This document shows positions 7,261-16,562 of a stretch of DNA of 64,000 nucleotides, piece after piece (the first letter of the stretch is position 1; every line of letters starts with the position of its first letter). The DNA is taken from assembly GCF_038397755.1 (NCBI RefSeq), contig NZ_CP151637.1:3906001-3970000 (forward strand), written 5' to 3'. Under the pieces are notes generated by a model. It did not search any database. It was not told the origin of the DNA and worked only from the letters and a program-made list of their open reading frames with translations. The translations under genes were made by a program, and so were the position numbers. Source of the stretch: Microbacterium sp. LWH7-1.2. GTDB taxonomy: Bacteria; Actinomycetota; Actinomycetes; Actinomycetales; Microbacteriaceae.

Positions 7261-9339
7261 TCAGTCCTGCACGAGATCGGGGAGAGCGGCCTTCAGCTCG
7301 GCCAGCCACACGCGGGCGTTGCCGTCGGACGGTGCGCGCCAGTCGCCGCGCGGTGACAGCGACCCCGCAGGCGACACCTTCGGGCCGTTCGGGATCGCGG
7401 AGCGCTTGAACTGCGCGAACGCGAAGTAGCGTTTCAGGAACACCTGCAGCCACTTCGCGACCGTCGGCAGGTCGTAGGCGTAGCGGTCCTCGTCCGGGAA
7501 GCCGGGAGGCCATGCACCCGCCTCGGCATCGCCCCACGCGTGCGCGGCGAGGTAGGCGATCTTCGAGGGCCGGAACCCGTAGCGGAGGATGTGGAACAAC
7601 GCGAAGTCGTGCAGCGCGTAGGGACCGATGCGGTCCTCGGTGGACTGCATCTTGCCGTCCTGACCGGCGGGGACGAGCTCGGGCGAGATCTCGGTGTCGA
7701 GCACCGACTGCAGGACCGCGCGGGCGTCGTCGCTCAGGTCGGTGGATCCGCCCTCGTCGCCGCGGTGCGAGATCACCCAGCGGATCAGGTGCTGGATGAG
7801 GGTCTTCGGCACGCCGGCGTTGACGGCGTAGTGGCTCATGTGGTCGCCGACGCCGTACGTCGCCCAGCCCAGGGCGAGCTCCGACAGGTCGGAGGTGCCG
7901 ATCACCATACCGCCGTGGTGGTTGGCGAGGCGGAAGAGGTAATCGGTGCGCAGGCCCGCCTGCACGTTCTCGAACGTGATGTCGTGCACCGGCTCGCCGT
8001 CGGCGAAAGGATGGTCGAGCCGCTCGAGCATCTCGGTGGCGAGCGGTCTGATGTCGATCGTCTCGATCGAGGCGCCGACGGATTCGGCGAGGGCGATCGC
8101 ATTCGACTTCGTGTGGTCGCTCGTCGCGAAGCCGGGCATCGTGTACGCGAGGATGTCGCTGCGCGGGCGTCCCATGAGGTCCATCGCCCGTGCCACCACA
8201 AGCAGCGCGTGCGTCGAGTCGAGGCCGCCGCTCACGCCGATGACGGGCTTGGGCCCGCCGATCGCCCGCATGCGCTGGACGAGGCCCGACACCTGGATGT
8301 TGAACGCCTCGTAGCAGTCCTGCGCGAGGCGGGCGGGGTCGTCGGGCACGAACGGGAACCGGTCGAGCGTGCGGCGCAGCCCCACGTCGGTGCGCGGCGG
8401 GTCGAGGCGGAAATGCACGGTCCGGAACGCAGCATCCGCCGCCGTCGCCCGGCGGTTGTCGTCGAAGGTGCCCTGCCGGAGACGGTCCTGGCGCAGACGG
8501 TCGAGGTCGACGTCGGCGATCGAGCGGCGCGGCCCGTCGGGGAACCGCTCCGTCTCGACGAGCAGGTTGCCGCCCTCGTAGATCATGGTCTGGCCGTCCC
8601 ACGACACGTCGTTCGTGGACTCGCCGCTGCCGGCGGCCGCGTAGGCGTAGGCGGCGAGGCAGCGCAGCGACTGCGACTGGCAGAGGTCCTTGCGGTCCTC
8701 TGCGCGCGCGATCGTGATCGGGCTGCCGCTGAGGTTCAGCAGCACCGTCGCGCCTGCGAGCGCCGCGCGCGACGACGGCGGGATCGGCACCCACACGTCT
8801 TCGCAGACCTCGGCGTGCACGACGAGCCCCGGGATGTCGAGCGCCTCGAACAGCAGGTCGGGGCCGAAGGGCGCCTCGAGCTCGCCGACGCGGATGTCCT
8901 GCCCCGCCTGGTCGTCGCCGGGCGCGTACCAGCGCCGCTCGTAGAACTCGCGGTACGTCGGCAGGTAGGCCTTGGGGGCGACGCCGAGCAGCTCGCCGCG
9001 GTGGATCACGACCGCGCAGTTGTAGAGGCGGTTGCGGTGGCGCAGCGGCGCGCCGACCACGAGCACCGGCAGGAGATCGACGGATGCCTCGACCAGTCGC
9101 CCGATCGCGGCGACGACGGCATCGAGCACCGGATCCTGCATGACGAGGTCGTCGATCGCGTAGCCGGTCAGGCACAGCTCCGGGAAGACCGCGACGGCGA
9201 CCGCGTCGGCGTCGCATACCCGCGCGGCCTCGAGCACCGCGTCGGCGTTGGCGGCGGGGTCGGCGATCTCCACCGGGATCGTGCACGCGGCGACGCGGGC
9301 GAACCCGTGCCGGTACGCGCTGTCGAAGGACACGCTCAT
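7261..9339 (-). CDS. nadE: Glutamine-dependent NAD+ synthetase
   Basis: A 692-residue NadE that amidates nicotinic acid adenine dinucleotide to NAD+ in the cytosol, using ammonia tunnelled from glutamine. The N-terminal nitrilase-type glutaminase has its catalytic triad visible as Glu54 (FPELCLTGY), Lys122 (VAPKAYLPTY) and Cys178 (HAEVCEDVW), spaced as in Mycobacterium tuberculosis NadE. The synthetase half has the PP-loop SGGLDST at 369-375 and the typical TSDLSELALGW. Length matches the actinobacterial glutamine-dependent form. It is monocistronic. Its promoter lies in the region that holds the palindromic minisatellite. Confidence 0.96.
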   Translation of the reverse strand: MSVSFDSAYRHGFARVAACTIPVEIADPAANADAVLEAARVCDADAVAVAVFPELCLTGYAIDDLVMQDPVLDAVVAAIGRLVEASVDLLPVLVVGAPLRHRNRLYNCAVVIHRGELLGVAPKAYLPTYREFYERRWYAPGDDQAGQDIRVGELEAPFGPDLLFEALDIPGLVVHAEVCEDVWVPIPPSSRAALAGATVLLNLSGSPITIARAEDRKDLCQSQSLRCLAAYAYAAAGSGESTNDVSWDGQTMIYEGGNLLVETERFPDGPRRSIADVDLDRLRQDRLRQGTFDDNRRATAADAAFRTVHFRLDPPRTDVGLRRTLDRFPFVPDDPARLAQDCYEAFNIQVSGLVQRMRAIGGPKPVIGVSGGLDSTHALLVVARAMDLMGRPRSDILAYTMPGFATSDHTKSNAIALAESVGASIETIDIRPLATEMLERLDHPFADGEPVHDITFENVQAGLRTDYLFRLANHHGGMVIGTSDLSELALGWATYGVGDHMSHYAVNAGVPKTLIQHLIRWVISHRGDEGGSTDLSDDARAVLQSVLDTEISPELVPAGQDGKMQSTEDRIGPYALHDFALFHILRYGFRPSKIAYLAAHAWGDAEAGAWPPGFPDEDRYAYDLPTVAKWLQVFLKRYFAFAQFKRSAIPNGPKVSPAGSLSPRGDWRAPSDGNARVWLAELKAALPDLVQD

Positions 9340-9761
9340 GGCTTCAGTCTGTCAGGTGCCCTGCCTCGCCGATCGGTGCGTTCTGGCGACTCGCCAGAAC
9401 GCGGGGCGCGCTTGCCGGCAATCTGGCGACTTGCCAGAACGCCTCGAGGCGGACCGCGGCGTCGGGCACCGGTCCGTATTGGCGACTCGCCAGGAATGAC
9501 GTGCGCGTTCGCGCACCGGTCCGTCTTGGCGACTCGCCAGGAATCACGTGCGCGTTCGCGAATTCTGGCGACTCGCCAGGAATGACGTGCGCGTTCGCGA
9601 ATTCCGGCAACTCGCCAGGAATGACGTGCGCGTTCGCGAATTCTGGCGACTCACCGGGATGTCGGCGCGGGCGGGCGGCGATCGGCGCGGGCGGGCGGCG
9701 ATCGCGGGGGAGGGCGGAGGTGTCGGATGCCGCGGCTATCGTCGTTCAAGAAGGGCGGGGT
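9340..9761. other. Divergent intergenic region dominated by repeats
   Basis: This 422-bp gap between nadE and the nuclease-helicase gene is filled mostly by the palindromic repeat array at 9381-9656. The array has no stop codons in several frames on both strands, which makes the downstream reading frame appear to begin earlier than 9762. A doubled GCGGGCGGCGATCG segment follows at about 9668-9706. Promoters for both flanking genes must lie here, but none is clear. Confidence 0.7.
9381..9656. repeat. Palindromic minisatellite, seven TGGCGACTCGCCA copies
   Basis: Seven copies or close variants of the odd palindrome TGGCGA-C-TCGCCA start at 9384, 9424, 9480, 9527, 9566, 9605 and 9644. The first is a perfect 9-1-9 palindrome (9381-9399). 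From 9527 on, the period is exactly 39 bp, with a shared 26-bp spacer containing GGAATGACGTGCGCGTTCGC. Because 39 is a multiple of three, the array stays open in several frames. Confidence 0.9.
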
Positions 9762-12700
9762 ATGCGATACATCGAGGACGAAGGCCGGATCGTCTGGAGC
9801 GCGAGCGATCTGAAGACCGCGGCGGAGTGCGAGTTCGCATGGCTGCGCGCGATCGATGCGCGGCTCGGGCGTGTGGCCGCGGTCGAGGATCCCGAAGACC
9901 TCACCCTCGAGCGCGCCGGGCGCCTCGGCACGGCGCACGAGCACCGGGTGCTGGCGGACTACATCGAGCGCTTCGGCGACCGGGTGGTCGAGATCCCCGA
10001 GACACGGTCGTCGGATGCTGCGGCCCTTGCCGATGCGGTCGCACAGACGAACGCGGCCCTCGCGTCGGACGCCGAGGTCGTCTACCAGGCTGCGTTCTCG
10101 ACCGCGTCGTTCGTCGGATTCGCGGACTTCCTCGTCCGCGACGAAGCCGGCCGATGGCTCGTGCAGGACACCAAGCTCGCGCGGCACGCGCGGGTGACGG
10201 CGCTCATGCAGCTGGCGGCATACGTCGACCAGCTCGACCGCCTCGGGGTCGCGCGCTCGGACCGCGTGCAGCTGCTCCTCGGCGACGGCAGCGTCAGCGA
10301 GCACGAGGTGGACGACCTGCTGCCCGTCTTCGGACTGCGTCGTGAGCGGCTGGCGGACCTCATCGCCGACCGCCGCCTCGACCTCGGCGCGGCGGGCACG
10401 CCGATCGCCTGGGGTGATCCCCGCGGCGAGCTCGGCGTCGTCGCGTGCGGGCGCTGTGCGACATGCGACGCCGAGGTCGTGGCATCCCGTGACCTGCTCC
10501 TCGTGGCCGGCATGCGCCCGGTGCAGCGCGAGCGGCTGCGCGCCGCCGGCGTCGAGACGATCGAGCAGCTCGCGGGGGCACCGAGCGGGCCGGCGGGCAT
10601 GAACCCCGATGTGTTCGCGTCGCTGCGCACGCAGGCACGTCTGCAGCTCGAGAACCCGGCGGGCACGCCGCCGCTCATCGCGCCGAAGCCCGTGCCGCAC
10701 GAGATCGTGGTGGCCGAGAGCGTGATCGCCGCGGACGGCGCGTCCGTCGCCCAGGCGACGGTGGCCGCAGTGCTCGAAGCGCCCGTGTCGACGCCGGCGC
10801 CGCCGATCCCGGTGTTCGAGGTCGTCGCGCCCAAGGCACTCGGCGCGCTCCCGCGGCCCGATCACGGCGACCTGTTCTTCGACTTCGAGGGCGACCCGCT
10901 GCACACCGAGCCGCCGGCCCCGGGTGAGCCGACCCAGTGGGGCATCGACTACCTCTTCGGCTGGGTCGACACCCGCGAGCAGTACACAGCCCTGTGGGCG
11001 CACTCGTTCGCCGACGAGAAGCGCGCGCTCGAGGCGTTCCTCGACATCGTGAACCTGCGGCGGCAGCAGTTCCCCGGCATGCACATCTACCATTACGCAC
11101 CGTACGAGCCGACGCACCTCCTGGCCATGGCCGCGCGCCACGGCGTGCGCGAGGCCGATGTCGATCGCCTCCTGCGCGACGGCGTGTTCGTCGACCTGTA
11201 CCCGATCGTGCGCCGGGCGCTGCGCGTCGGCTCCCGCTCGTACTCGATCAAGAAGCTCGAGCCGCTCTACATGGGCGACGAGGTGCGCACGAGCGACGTG
11301 CAGAAGGGCGACGACTCGATCGTGCGCTACGTCGAGGCGCGTGCGCTCCACGCCGACGGCGCCGAGGCGGAGGCCTCCCTCGTGCTCGACGACCTCGCCG
11401 ATTACAACCGGTACGACTGCGTGTCGACCCGTCGCCTGCGCGACTGGCTCGTCGACCGCGCACGCGAAGCGGCCCTGGTCCCCTCGCCGAACCCCGAGCC
11501 CGACGAGCGCGCGTACGAGCCGTCGCCGCGCGCGACGCTGCTCGACGCGCTCGCGCTCGACCACCCCGAGGACTCCGTCGGGTCGCGCTCGCTGCGGCTC
11601 GGCGCGGCCGCGATCGACTACTACCCCCGCGAGGCCAAGTCGTTCTGGGCGACGCATTTCCTGCGATTGCGCGAGCCCGTCTCGCTGTGGGACGAGACGC
11701 GCGACGTCGTCGCGATCGACCCCGCGCGCAGCCGCGTGCGCGAGGACTGGCACTTCCTCGAGAGCGGCAAGGGGGGCGAGCGGCGCATCGTCGAACTGCG
11801 CGGCGATCTCGCCCCGGGCACCCGCATCAGCGAGGGCACGAATCCGTTCGCGCTCTACGAGCTGCCGGCGCCCTTCCCACTGGAGGCCTCGCCACGCTGG
11901 ATCCACGCCCACCGCTCGGTCACGGTGCTCGAGGTGCTCGACGACGGCGCCGTGATCGAAGAGACCGCCGTGGACGGCGTGACGTGGAGCGTTCTCCCCG
12001 TCGCGCTCACCCCGCAGGCGCCGCCGGCCGCAGGCAACCAGCAGAAGGCGATCGACGCCTGGGCGGATGCCGTCATCGCGGCCGCGCCAGACCTCCCGGC
12101 CGACCCGGCCACCGACATCCTGTGCCGTCGGCCGCCGCGTACCCTGTCGGGCTCGTTGCCCGCCGCGGCGGAGGATGCCGTCGAGGCGATCGCGCGGGCC
12201 GTGCGCGACCTCGACCGCAGCTACCTCGCCGTGCAGGGTCCTCCCGGCACCGGCAAGACCTACGTCGGATCCCACGTGATCGCCCGGCTGGTTCGCGACC
12301 ACGGGTACAAGGTGGGTGTCGTCGCCCAGGGGCACGCGACGATCGAGCACCTCCTCGACCGCGTCATCGCCGCAGGCGTGCCCGCGTCCCAGGTGGCCAA
12401 GGCCCCGAAGGACACGGCGGCCGACCATTCTTTCACCGTGCTGCCGAAGAACGGCGTGGCGGCGTTCACGGCCGAGCACGAGGCATCGGGTTACGTCATC
12501 GGCGGCACCGCGTGGGACTTCAGCCACGAGGGCCGCGTCCCGCGCGGCAGCCTCGATCTGCTCGTCGTCGACGAAGCGGGCCAGTTCTCGCTCGCCTCGA
12601 CGATCGCCGTGTCGCTCGCCGCCCCGCGACTGCTGCTCCTGGGCGATCCGCAGCAGCTGCCGCAGGTCAGCCAGGGAACGCATCCCGCGCCCGTCGACAC

Positions 12701-13391
12701 GTCGGCGCTCGGCTGGGTCATGGACGGCGCCGACGTCATCCCGCCCGAGTACGGCTACTTCCTCGCCGAGACCCGGCGCATGCGGCCTGAGGTCGCGGCG
12801 CCCGTGTCGGCGCTGTCGTACCGCGGTGAGCTCGAGGCGCACCCCTCGACGGCGCTCCGCCGCATCGACGGCGTGCCCGCGGGCCTCGTCCCGATCGCGC
12901 TGCGCCATCACGGCAACGCCACGCAGTCCCTCGAGGAGGCCGCGGAGGTCGCGCGTCTCGTCACCGACCTCGTCGGTCGGGAGTGGACGGATGCCGCCAC
13001 CGACGACACCAGCGGATCCTCGGTCGCGTTGCCGCCCCGGCCGCTCGAGCAGCAGGATCTCATCGTCGTCACGCCGTACAATGCGCAGCAGGTCGCCGTC
13101 GAGGAGGCGCTCGCGGCCGCGGGCTTCCCCGACGTGCCCGTCGGCACGGTCGACAAGTTCCAGGGCAAGGAGGCGGCCGTCGCCATCGTCTCGATGGCGG
13201 CCTCGAGCGGGCGCGACGCACCGCGCGGCCTCGAATTCCTGCTGCTGCGCAACCGCCTCAACGTCGCGATCTCGCGCGCGATGCACACGGCGTTCGTCGT
13301 GTACTCGCCCGGCCTCCTCGACGACCTGCCGTACACCCCGGAAGGCGTGGCACGACTGAGCGGATTCGCGCGGCTCGTCGGCCGCGGCTGA
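9762..13391 (+). CDS. TM0106-type RecB-like nuclease fused to SF1 helicase
   Basis: A 1209-residue protein. Residues 1-240 form a Cas4/RecB-type nuclease: Cys23 plus Cys229, Cys232 and Cys235 (CGRCATC) would bind a 4Fe-4S cluster, as in Dna2 and AddB. A middle exonuclease-like domain begins with LFFDFEGDPL near 370. The C-terminal part is an SF1 helicase of the AAA_11/AAA_12 type, with Walker A GPPGTGKT near 826, VVDEAGQFS near 936, DKFQGKEA near 1128 and the closing LNVAISRA near 1167. It probably unwinds and cuts DNA in repair. ATG 9762 was chosen because the conserved N-terminus starts there; the frame is open back to 9501 only because of repeats. Confidence 0.9.
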   Translation: MRYIEDEGRIVWSASDLKTAAECEFAWLRAIDARLGRVAAVEDPEDLTLERAGRLGTAHEHRVLADYIERFGDRVVEIPETRSSDAAALADAVAQTNAALASDAEVVYQAAFSTASFVGFADFLVRDEAGRWLVQDTKLARHARVTALMQLAAYVDQLDRLGVARSDRVQLLLGDGSVSEHEVDDLLPVFGLRRERLADLIADRRLDLGAAGTPIAWGDPRGELGVVACGRCATCDAEVVASRDLLLVAGMRPVQRERLRAAGVETIEQLAGAPSGPAGMNPDVFASLRTQARLQLENPAGTPPLIAPKPVPHEIVVAESVIAADGASVAQATVAAVLEAPVSTPAPPIPVFEVVAPKALGALPRPDHGDLFFDFEGDPLHTEPPAPGEPTQWGIDYLFGWVDTREQYTALWAHSFADEKRALEAFLDIVNLRRQQFPGMHIYHYAPYEPTHLLAMAARHGVREADVDRLLRDGVFVDLYPIVRRALRVGSRSYSIKKLEPLYMGDEVRTSDVQKGDDSIVRYVEARALHADGAEAEASLVLDDLADYNRYDCVSTRRLRDWLVDRAREAALVPSPNPEPDERAYEPSPRATLLDALALDHPEDSVGSRSLRLGAAAIDYYPREAKSFWATHFLRLREPVSLWDETRDVVAIDPARSRVREDWHFLESGKGGERRIVELRGDLAPGTRISEGTNPFALYELPAPFPLEASPRWIHAHRSVTVLEVLDDGAVIEETAVDGVTWSVLPVALTPQAPPAAGNQQKAIDAWADAVIAAAPDLPADPATDILCRRPPRTLSGSLPAAAEDAVEAIARAVRDLDRSYLAVQGPPGTGKTYVGSHVIARLVRDHGYKVGVVAQGHATIEHLLDRVIAAGVPASQVAKAPKDTAADHSFTVLPKNGVAAFTAEHEASGYVIGGTAWDFSHEGRVPRGSLDLLVVDEAGQFSLASTIAVSLAAPRLLLLGDPQQLPQVSQGTHPAPVDTSALGWVMDGADVIPPEYGYFLAETRRMRPEVAAPVSALSYRGELEAHPSTALRRIDGVPAGLVPIALRHHGNATQSLEEAAEVARLVTDLVGREWTDAATDDTSGSSVALPPRPLEQQDLIVVTPYNAQQVAVEEALAAAGFPDVPVGTVDKFQGKEAAVAIVSMAASSGRDAPRGLEFLLLRNRLNVAISRAMHTAFVVYSPGLLDDLPYTPEGVARLSGFARLVGRG

Positions 13392-13494
13392 GGCCCCGCG
13401 TAGACTCGCGCTCACAGCCGAATTCGTCGCACACGACAGCCCCCGAGCGTCTCGCACCGGTCAGGGACGAGACGCCCGCCGAACAGGAGCCCAC

Positions 13495-13815
13495 ATGGCC
13501 GACGACGCATCGCAGCAGTTCGAGATCGACCTCCCGCCCGAGCTCATCGGCGGCAACTACGCCGACTTCGCCAACGTCTGGCACACGCCGACGGTGTTCG
13601 TGATGGACTTCCTCACGCTTGCGCAGCCGCCGCGCGAACAGGTTGATGCCGAGACGGGTCAGCGCCACACGGTCGTTCCCGCCCGCGTCGTGAGCCGCAT
13701 CCGGATCCCACCGGACCAGGTGTTCGAACTCGCCAAGGCGCTCACCCAGCAGCTCGAGTTCTGGGAGCGCGAGACGGGCCGGCGCACCCCGCAGGAGCCT
13801 CCGCTGGGCGACTGA
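13495..13815 (+). CDS. DUF3467 family protein
   Basis: A 106-residue soluble protein of the DUF3467 family, function unknown. The family core PPELIGGNYADFANVWHTP is at residues 14-32, followed by FVMDF and a C-terminal helix that ends in LTQQLEFWERETG. ATG 13495 has AGGAG six nt upstream. A TAGACT box at 13401-13406 suggests transcription from about 13413, leaving an ~80-nt leader. It is followed by 215 bp without a gene. Confidence 0.85.
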   Translation: MADDASQQFEIDLPPELIGGNYADFANVWHTPTVFVMDFLTLAQPPREQVDAETGQRHTVVPARVVSRIRIPPDQVFELAKALTQQLEFWERETGRRTPQEPPLGD

Positions 13816-14030
13816 CGCCGACCCCTGACGGCACCTGGAACCCCCGCGCTGCTAGACGGCCGCTGTGGCCAAAGTCAACCCCTTTGGGGGAAAAATCTCG
13901 GCCACGTACCCTTGCCAGGCGTCCTCAAAGGCGCAGAGGCGCGGCGTCCGTTCGGCGAGGGGCGGATGCCGCGCCGTTCCTCGCGGTATCACTGCCGGCG
14001 CTTCCTCCTCTGACACACGGAGGGGGCGAC

Positions 14031-14585
14031 ATGACCACGACGAACCGGCCGCTCGCGACGATCCAGGCGACGCCGCAGCACGCCCAGCAGGCCACGACGG
14101 ATGCCGCGCCCCGGCGTCGCGGGATCGTCTTCTGGATCGTCCGCTACCTGCCCGCAGAGATCGCCGGAACCGCCGCGATGGTGGTCGGAGGACTTCTCGC
14201 CACGCTGTGGACCGACGCCGCACCGGTCATCGCCGTCGCGGCGCTCGCCGGCGAGGTCGTCGGCTTCTACGCCGTGCTCGCCGTCACGATCTACATCGAG
14301 CAGGCGCCGGTGTCGACGACCCGGCGACGTGCCCTCCGCCGCACCGTCGGGCTGCTGGTGGCGGAGTTCGGCGCAGCCGAGCTGCTCGACACCTTCCTGG
14401 TGCGCCCGGCAGCCCTCATGCTCGGCGTCTGGCTGATCCCTGATCCCCTCTGGGGCATGCTGACGGGCAAGGTCGCCGCCGACATCGTGTTCTACGCGGT
14501 CGCCGCGGGCGCATTCACCGTCACCGCCAGGACCGGCCTCCGCGACGGACGTAGCCCGGCCGGTCTGCAGGAGGTGGCGACGTGA
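14031..14585 (+). CDS. Small four-helix membrane protein coupled to a PLP decarboxylase
   Basis: A 184-residue predicted inner-membrane protein of unknown function. After a polar N-terminus of about 30 residues it has four hydrophobic segments (roughly 38-60, 63-85, 105-130, 140-160). ATG 14031 is preceded by GGAGGGGG at 14020-14027. The frame is open further upstream but without conserved features. Its stop overlaps the GTG start of the decarboxylase gene by four nt (GTGA), so the two proteins are translationally coupled and probably work together, for example in moving a substrate or amine product. Confidence 0.7.
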   Translation: MTTTNRPLATIQATPQHAQQATTDAAPRRRGIVFWIVRYLPAEIAGTAAMVVGGLLATLWTDAAPVIAVAALAGEVVGFYAVLAVTIYIEQAPVSTTRRRALRRTVGLLVAEFGAAELLDTFLVRPAALMLGVWLIPDPLWGMLTGKVAADIVFYAVAAGAFTVTARTGLRDGRSPAGLQEVAT

Positions 14586-15844
14586 ATCTCGCAACGCTGC
14601 GGCGCGAGCCTCGCACGACCCGGGCGCTCGAGCGGAGGCGGCGGGCCGAGGCATCCGCTCTGCTGTCGTCGGTGGCAGGCCGTGCGGCGATCGCCCTGCA
14701 CGGCACGCCCCTGCTGCTGCTCGACCCGGAGCGCGTGCGCCGCCAGTACCGGCACCTGCGCCACGCGCTGCCGTTCGTCGGTTTCCACTACGCGGTCAAG
14801 GCGCTGGCCCACGGCGCGGTGCTCGACGCGCTCGACGACGCCGGCTGCGGCTTCGATGTCGCGACCGGCGAGGAGCTTGCGATGCTCACGCGCCGGGGCG
14901 TCGCAGCATCCCGCATCATCCATACGCACCCGATCAAGAAGCCCACCGAGATCGCCGAAGCACTGGCTGCGGGCGTGCGAACATTCGTGGTCGACAACGA
15001 CGTCGAGATCGAGAAGTTCCATGCTGCGCCCGCCGACACGCGGTTGCTGGTGCGGCTCGCCTACCGCAGCCCGCACGCGAAGAGCGACCTGTCCAGCAAG
15101 TTCGGCGTCGGGCCGTTCGAGGCGGCGCGCCTGGTCGAGCAGGCATCGGCCGCCGGGATCACGGTCGCCGGCTTCAGCTACCACGTGGGCAGCCAGCTCG
15201 ACGACCCGGGCCGGTTCGCGACAGCGGCCTCCGACACGCTCGAGCTCATGGGCATCCTCGAGCGGCGCCTCAACGTGCAGTTCGACACCCTCGACATCGG
15301 TGGGGGACTCCCGGCATCGTACGACTCCGAGTCGGCGGCGATCGAAGATGTCGCGAGGGTGCTCCGCCCCGTGCTCGAGCCGCATGCGCGCCGCCTCGAC
15401 GTCATCGCCGAGCCCGGCCGGGTCATGGTGGCCGACGCGATGACGCTGGTCACGAGCGTCGTGGGTATCGCGGAGCGCGGCGACGGCCGGTGGTATTACC
15501 TCGACGACGGCCTCTACGGCTCGTACTCGAACGTCCTCACCGAAGATGTGCACCCGCTCGTGTTCGCCGAGCGCGACCTCGTGAGCAGGGATGCCGCGAA
15601 CCACCGCTGGGCGACCCTCGGCGGCCCGACCTGCGACTCGTCGGACGTGATCGCACGCGAGGTGCTGCTGCCCGAGCTGCAGGTCGGCGACCTGCTCGTG
15701 AGTCCGACGATGGGGGCGTACACGACGGTCACCGCGACACGGTTCAACGGGCGCCCGTTCACGCCGGTCGCCGTCGTCGGGCGCGGCGCGACGACCGCGG
15801 AGGTCGCGGCGGCGCCTGACGTGCGCCGCGTGCCGATCGTGTGA
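14582..15844 (+). CDS. Fold-type III PLP-dependent decarboxylase (ornithine/DAP decarboxylase-like)
   Basis: A 420-residue alanine-racemase-fold decarboxylase. The PLP lysine is Lys73 in FHYAVKAL. SYHVGSQ carries the stacking His, DIGGGLP and EPGR bind the phosphate, and GPTCDSSD supplies the Cys of the partner subunit's active site. The family removes the carboxylate of ornithine, lysine, arginine or meso-diaminopimelate; the residues seen do not settle which. It lacks the usual LysA length and context, so an ornithine/lysine decarboxylase role is more likely than lysine synthesis. GTG 14582 overlaps the upstream membrane gene stop. Confidence 0.85.
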   Translation: MNLATLRREPRTTRALERRRRAEASALLSSVAGRAAIALHGTPLLLLDPERVRRQYRHLRHALPFVGFHYAVKALAHGAVLDALDDAGCGFDVATGEELAMLTRRGVAASRIIHTHPIKKPTEIAEALAAGVRTFVVDNDVEIEKFHAAPADTRLLVRLAYRSPHAKSDLSSKFGVGPFEAARLVEQASAAGITVAGFSYHVGSQLDDPGRFATAASDTLELMGILERRLNVQFDTLDIGGGLPASYDSESAAIEDVARVLRPVLEPHARRLDVIAEPGRVMVADAMTLVTSVVGIAERGDGRWYYLDDGLYGSYSNVLTEDVHPLVFAERDLVSRDAANHRWATLGGPTCDSSDVIAREVLLPELQVGDLLVSPTMGAYTTVTATRFNGRPFTPVAVVGRGATTAEVAAAPDVRRVPIV

Positions 15845-15860
15845 GGAGGGCCGCCGGAGG

Positions 15861-16493
15861 TCAGACCGTGCCGTAGAGCCGGTCGCCGGCGTCGCCGAGT
15901 CCCGGCACGATGTAGCCGTGCTCGTTGAGACGCTCGTCGAGGGCGCCGAGCACGAGCGTCACGTCGCGGCCGTCGACCTGCTTCTCGATCGCGGCGACGC
16001 CCTCGGGGGCGCCGAGGATGCAGATCGCCGTGACGTCCTGCGCGCCGCGGTCGAACAGGAAGTCGATGGCCGCACCCAGCGATCCACCGGTCGCGAGCAT
16101 GGGGTCGAGTACGAAGCACTGGCGGTCGCTCAGGTCGTCGGGCAGCCGCTCGGCGTACGTCGACGGTTCGAGCGTCTCATGGTCGCGCACCATGCCCAGG
16201 AAGCCGACCTCGGCGGTCGGGATCAGCTTGACCATGCCCTCGAGCATGCCGAGACCGGCACGGAGGATCGGCACGACGAGGGGGCGCGGGTCGTCGATGC
16301 GGACGCCGGTCGTCGTCGTCACGGGCGTCTGGATCTCGATCGGCGCCACCCGGACGTTGCGGGTCGCCTCGTAGGCGAGCAGCGTCACAAGCTCCTCGGT
16401 GAGCTGGCGGAACACCGGCGAAGAGGTGCGCTGGTCGCGCAGCACCGTGAGCTTGTGGGTGATGAGGGGGTGGTCGGCGACGTGCAGGCGCAT
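15861..16493 (-). CDS. upp: Uracil phosphoribosyltransferase
   Basis: A 210-residue Upp, converting uracil and PRPP to UMP for pyrimidine salvage. It begins with [20 protein letters not shown] and carries the PRPP loop [18 protein letters not shown] and the uracil-binding C-terminus [16 protein letters not shown], the family pattern at the family length. ATG 16493 follows a TAACCT box on the minus strand by six nt, a leaderless arrangement. It is divergent from tadA, with only 69 bp between starts. Confidence 0.97.
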   Translation of the reverse strand: MRLHVADHPLITHKLTVLRDQRTSSPVFRQLTEELVTLLAYEATRNVRVAPIEIQTPVTTTTGVRIDDPRPLVVPILRAGLGMLEGMVKLIPTAEVGFLGMVRDHETLEPSTYAERLPDDLSDRQCFVLDPMLATGGSLGAAIDFLFDRGAQDVTAICILGAPEGVAAIEKQVDGRDVTLVLGALDERLNEHGYIVPGLGDAGDRLYGTV

Positions 16494-16562
16494 AGAGACA
16501 GGTTAGTGCGTCGCGATGCCCGAACCCGGGGCGACTTCCGTGCGGGCGGCTACGCTCGTGCT

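Noticed and set aside
9381..9656. Possible CRISPR array from regularly spaced repeats
   Set aside because: The spacers are identical, not unique, the unit is a simple 39-bp tandem repeat, and no cas genes adjoin it.
9501..9761. N-terminal extension of the nuclease-helicase
   Set aside because: The frame is open only through the 39-bp repeats (GDSPGMTCAFANS-type translation); the conserved domain starts at 9762.
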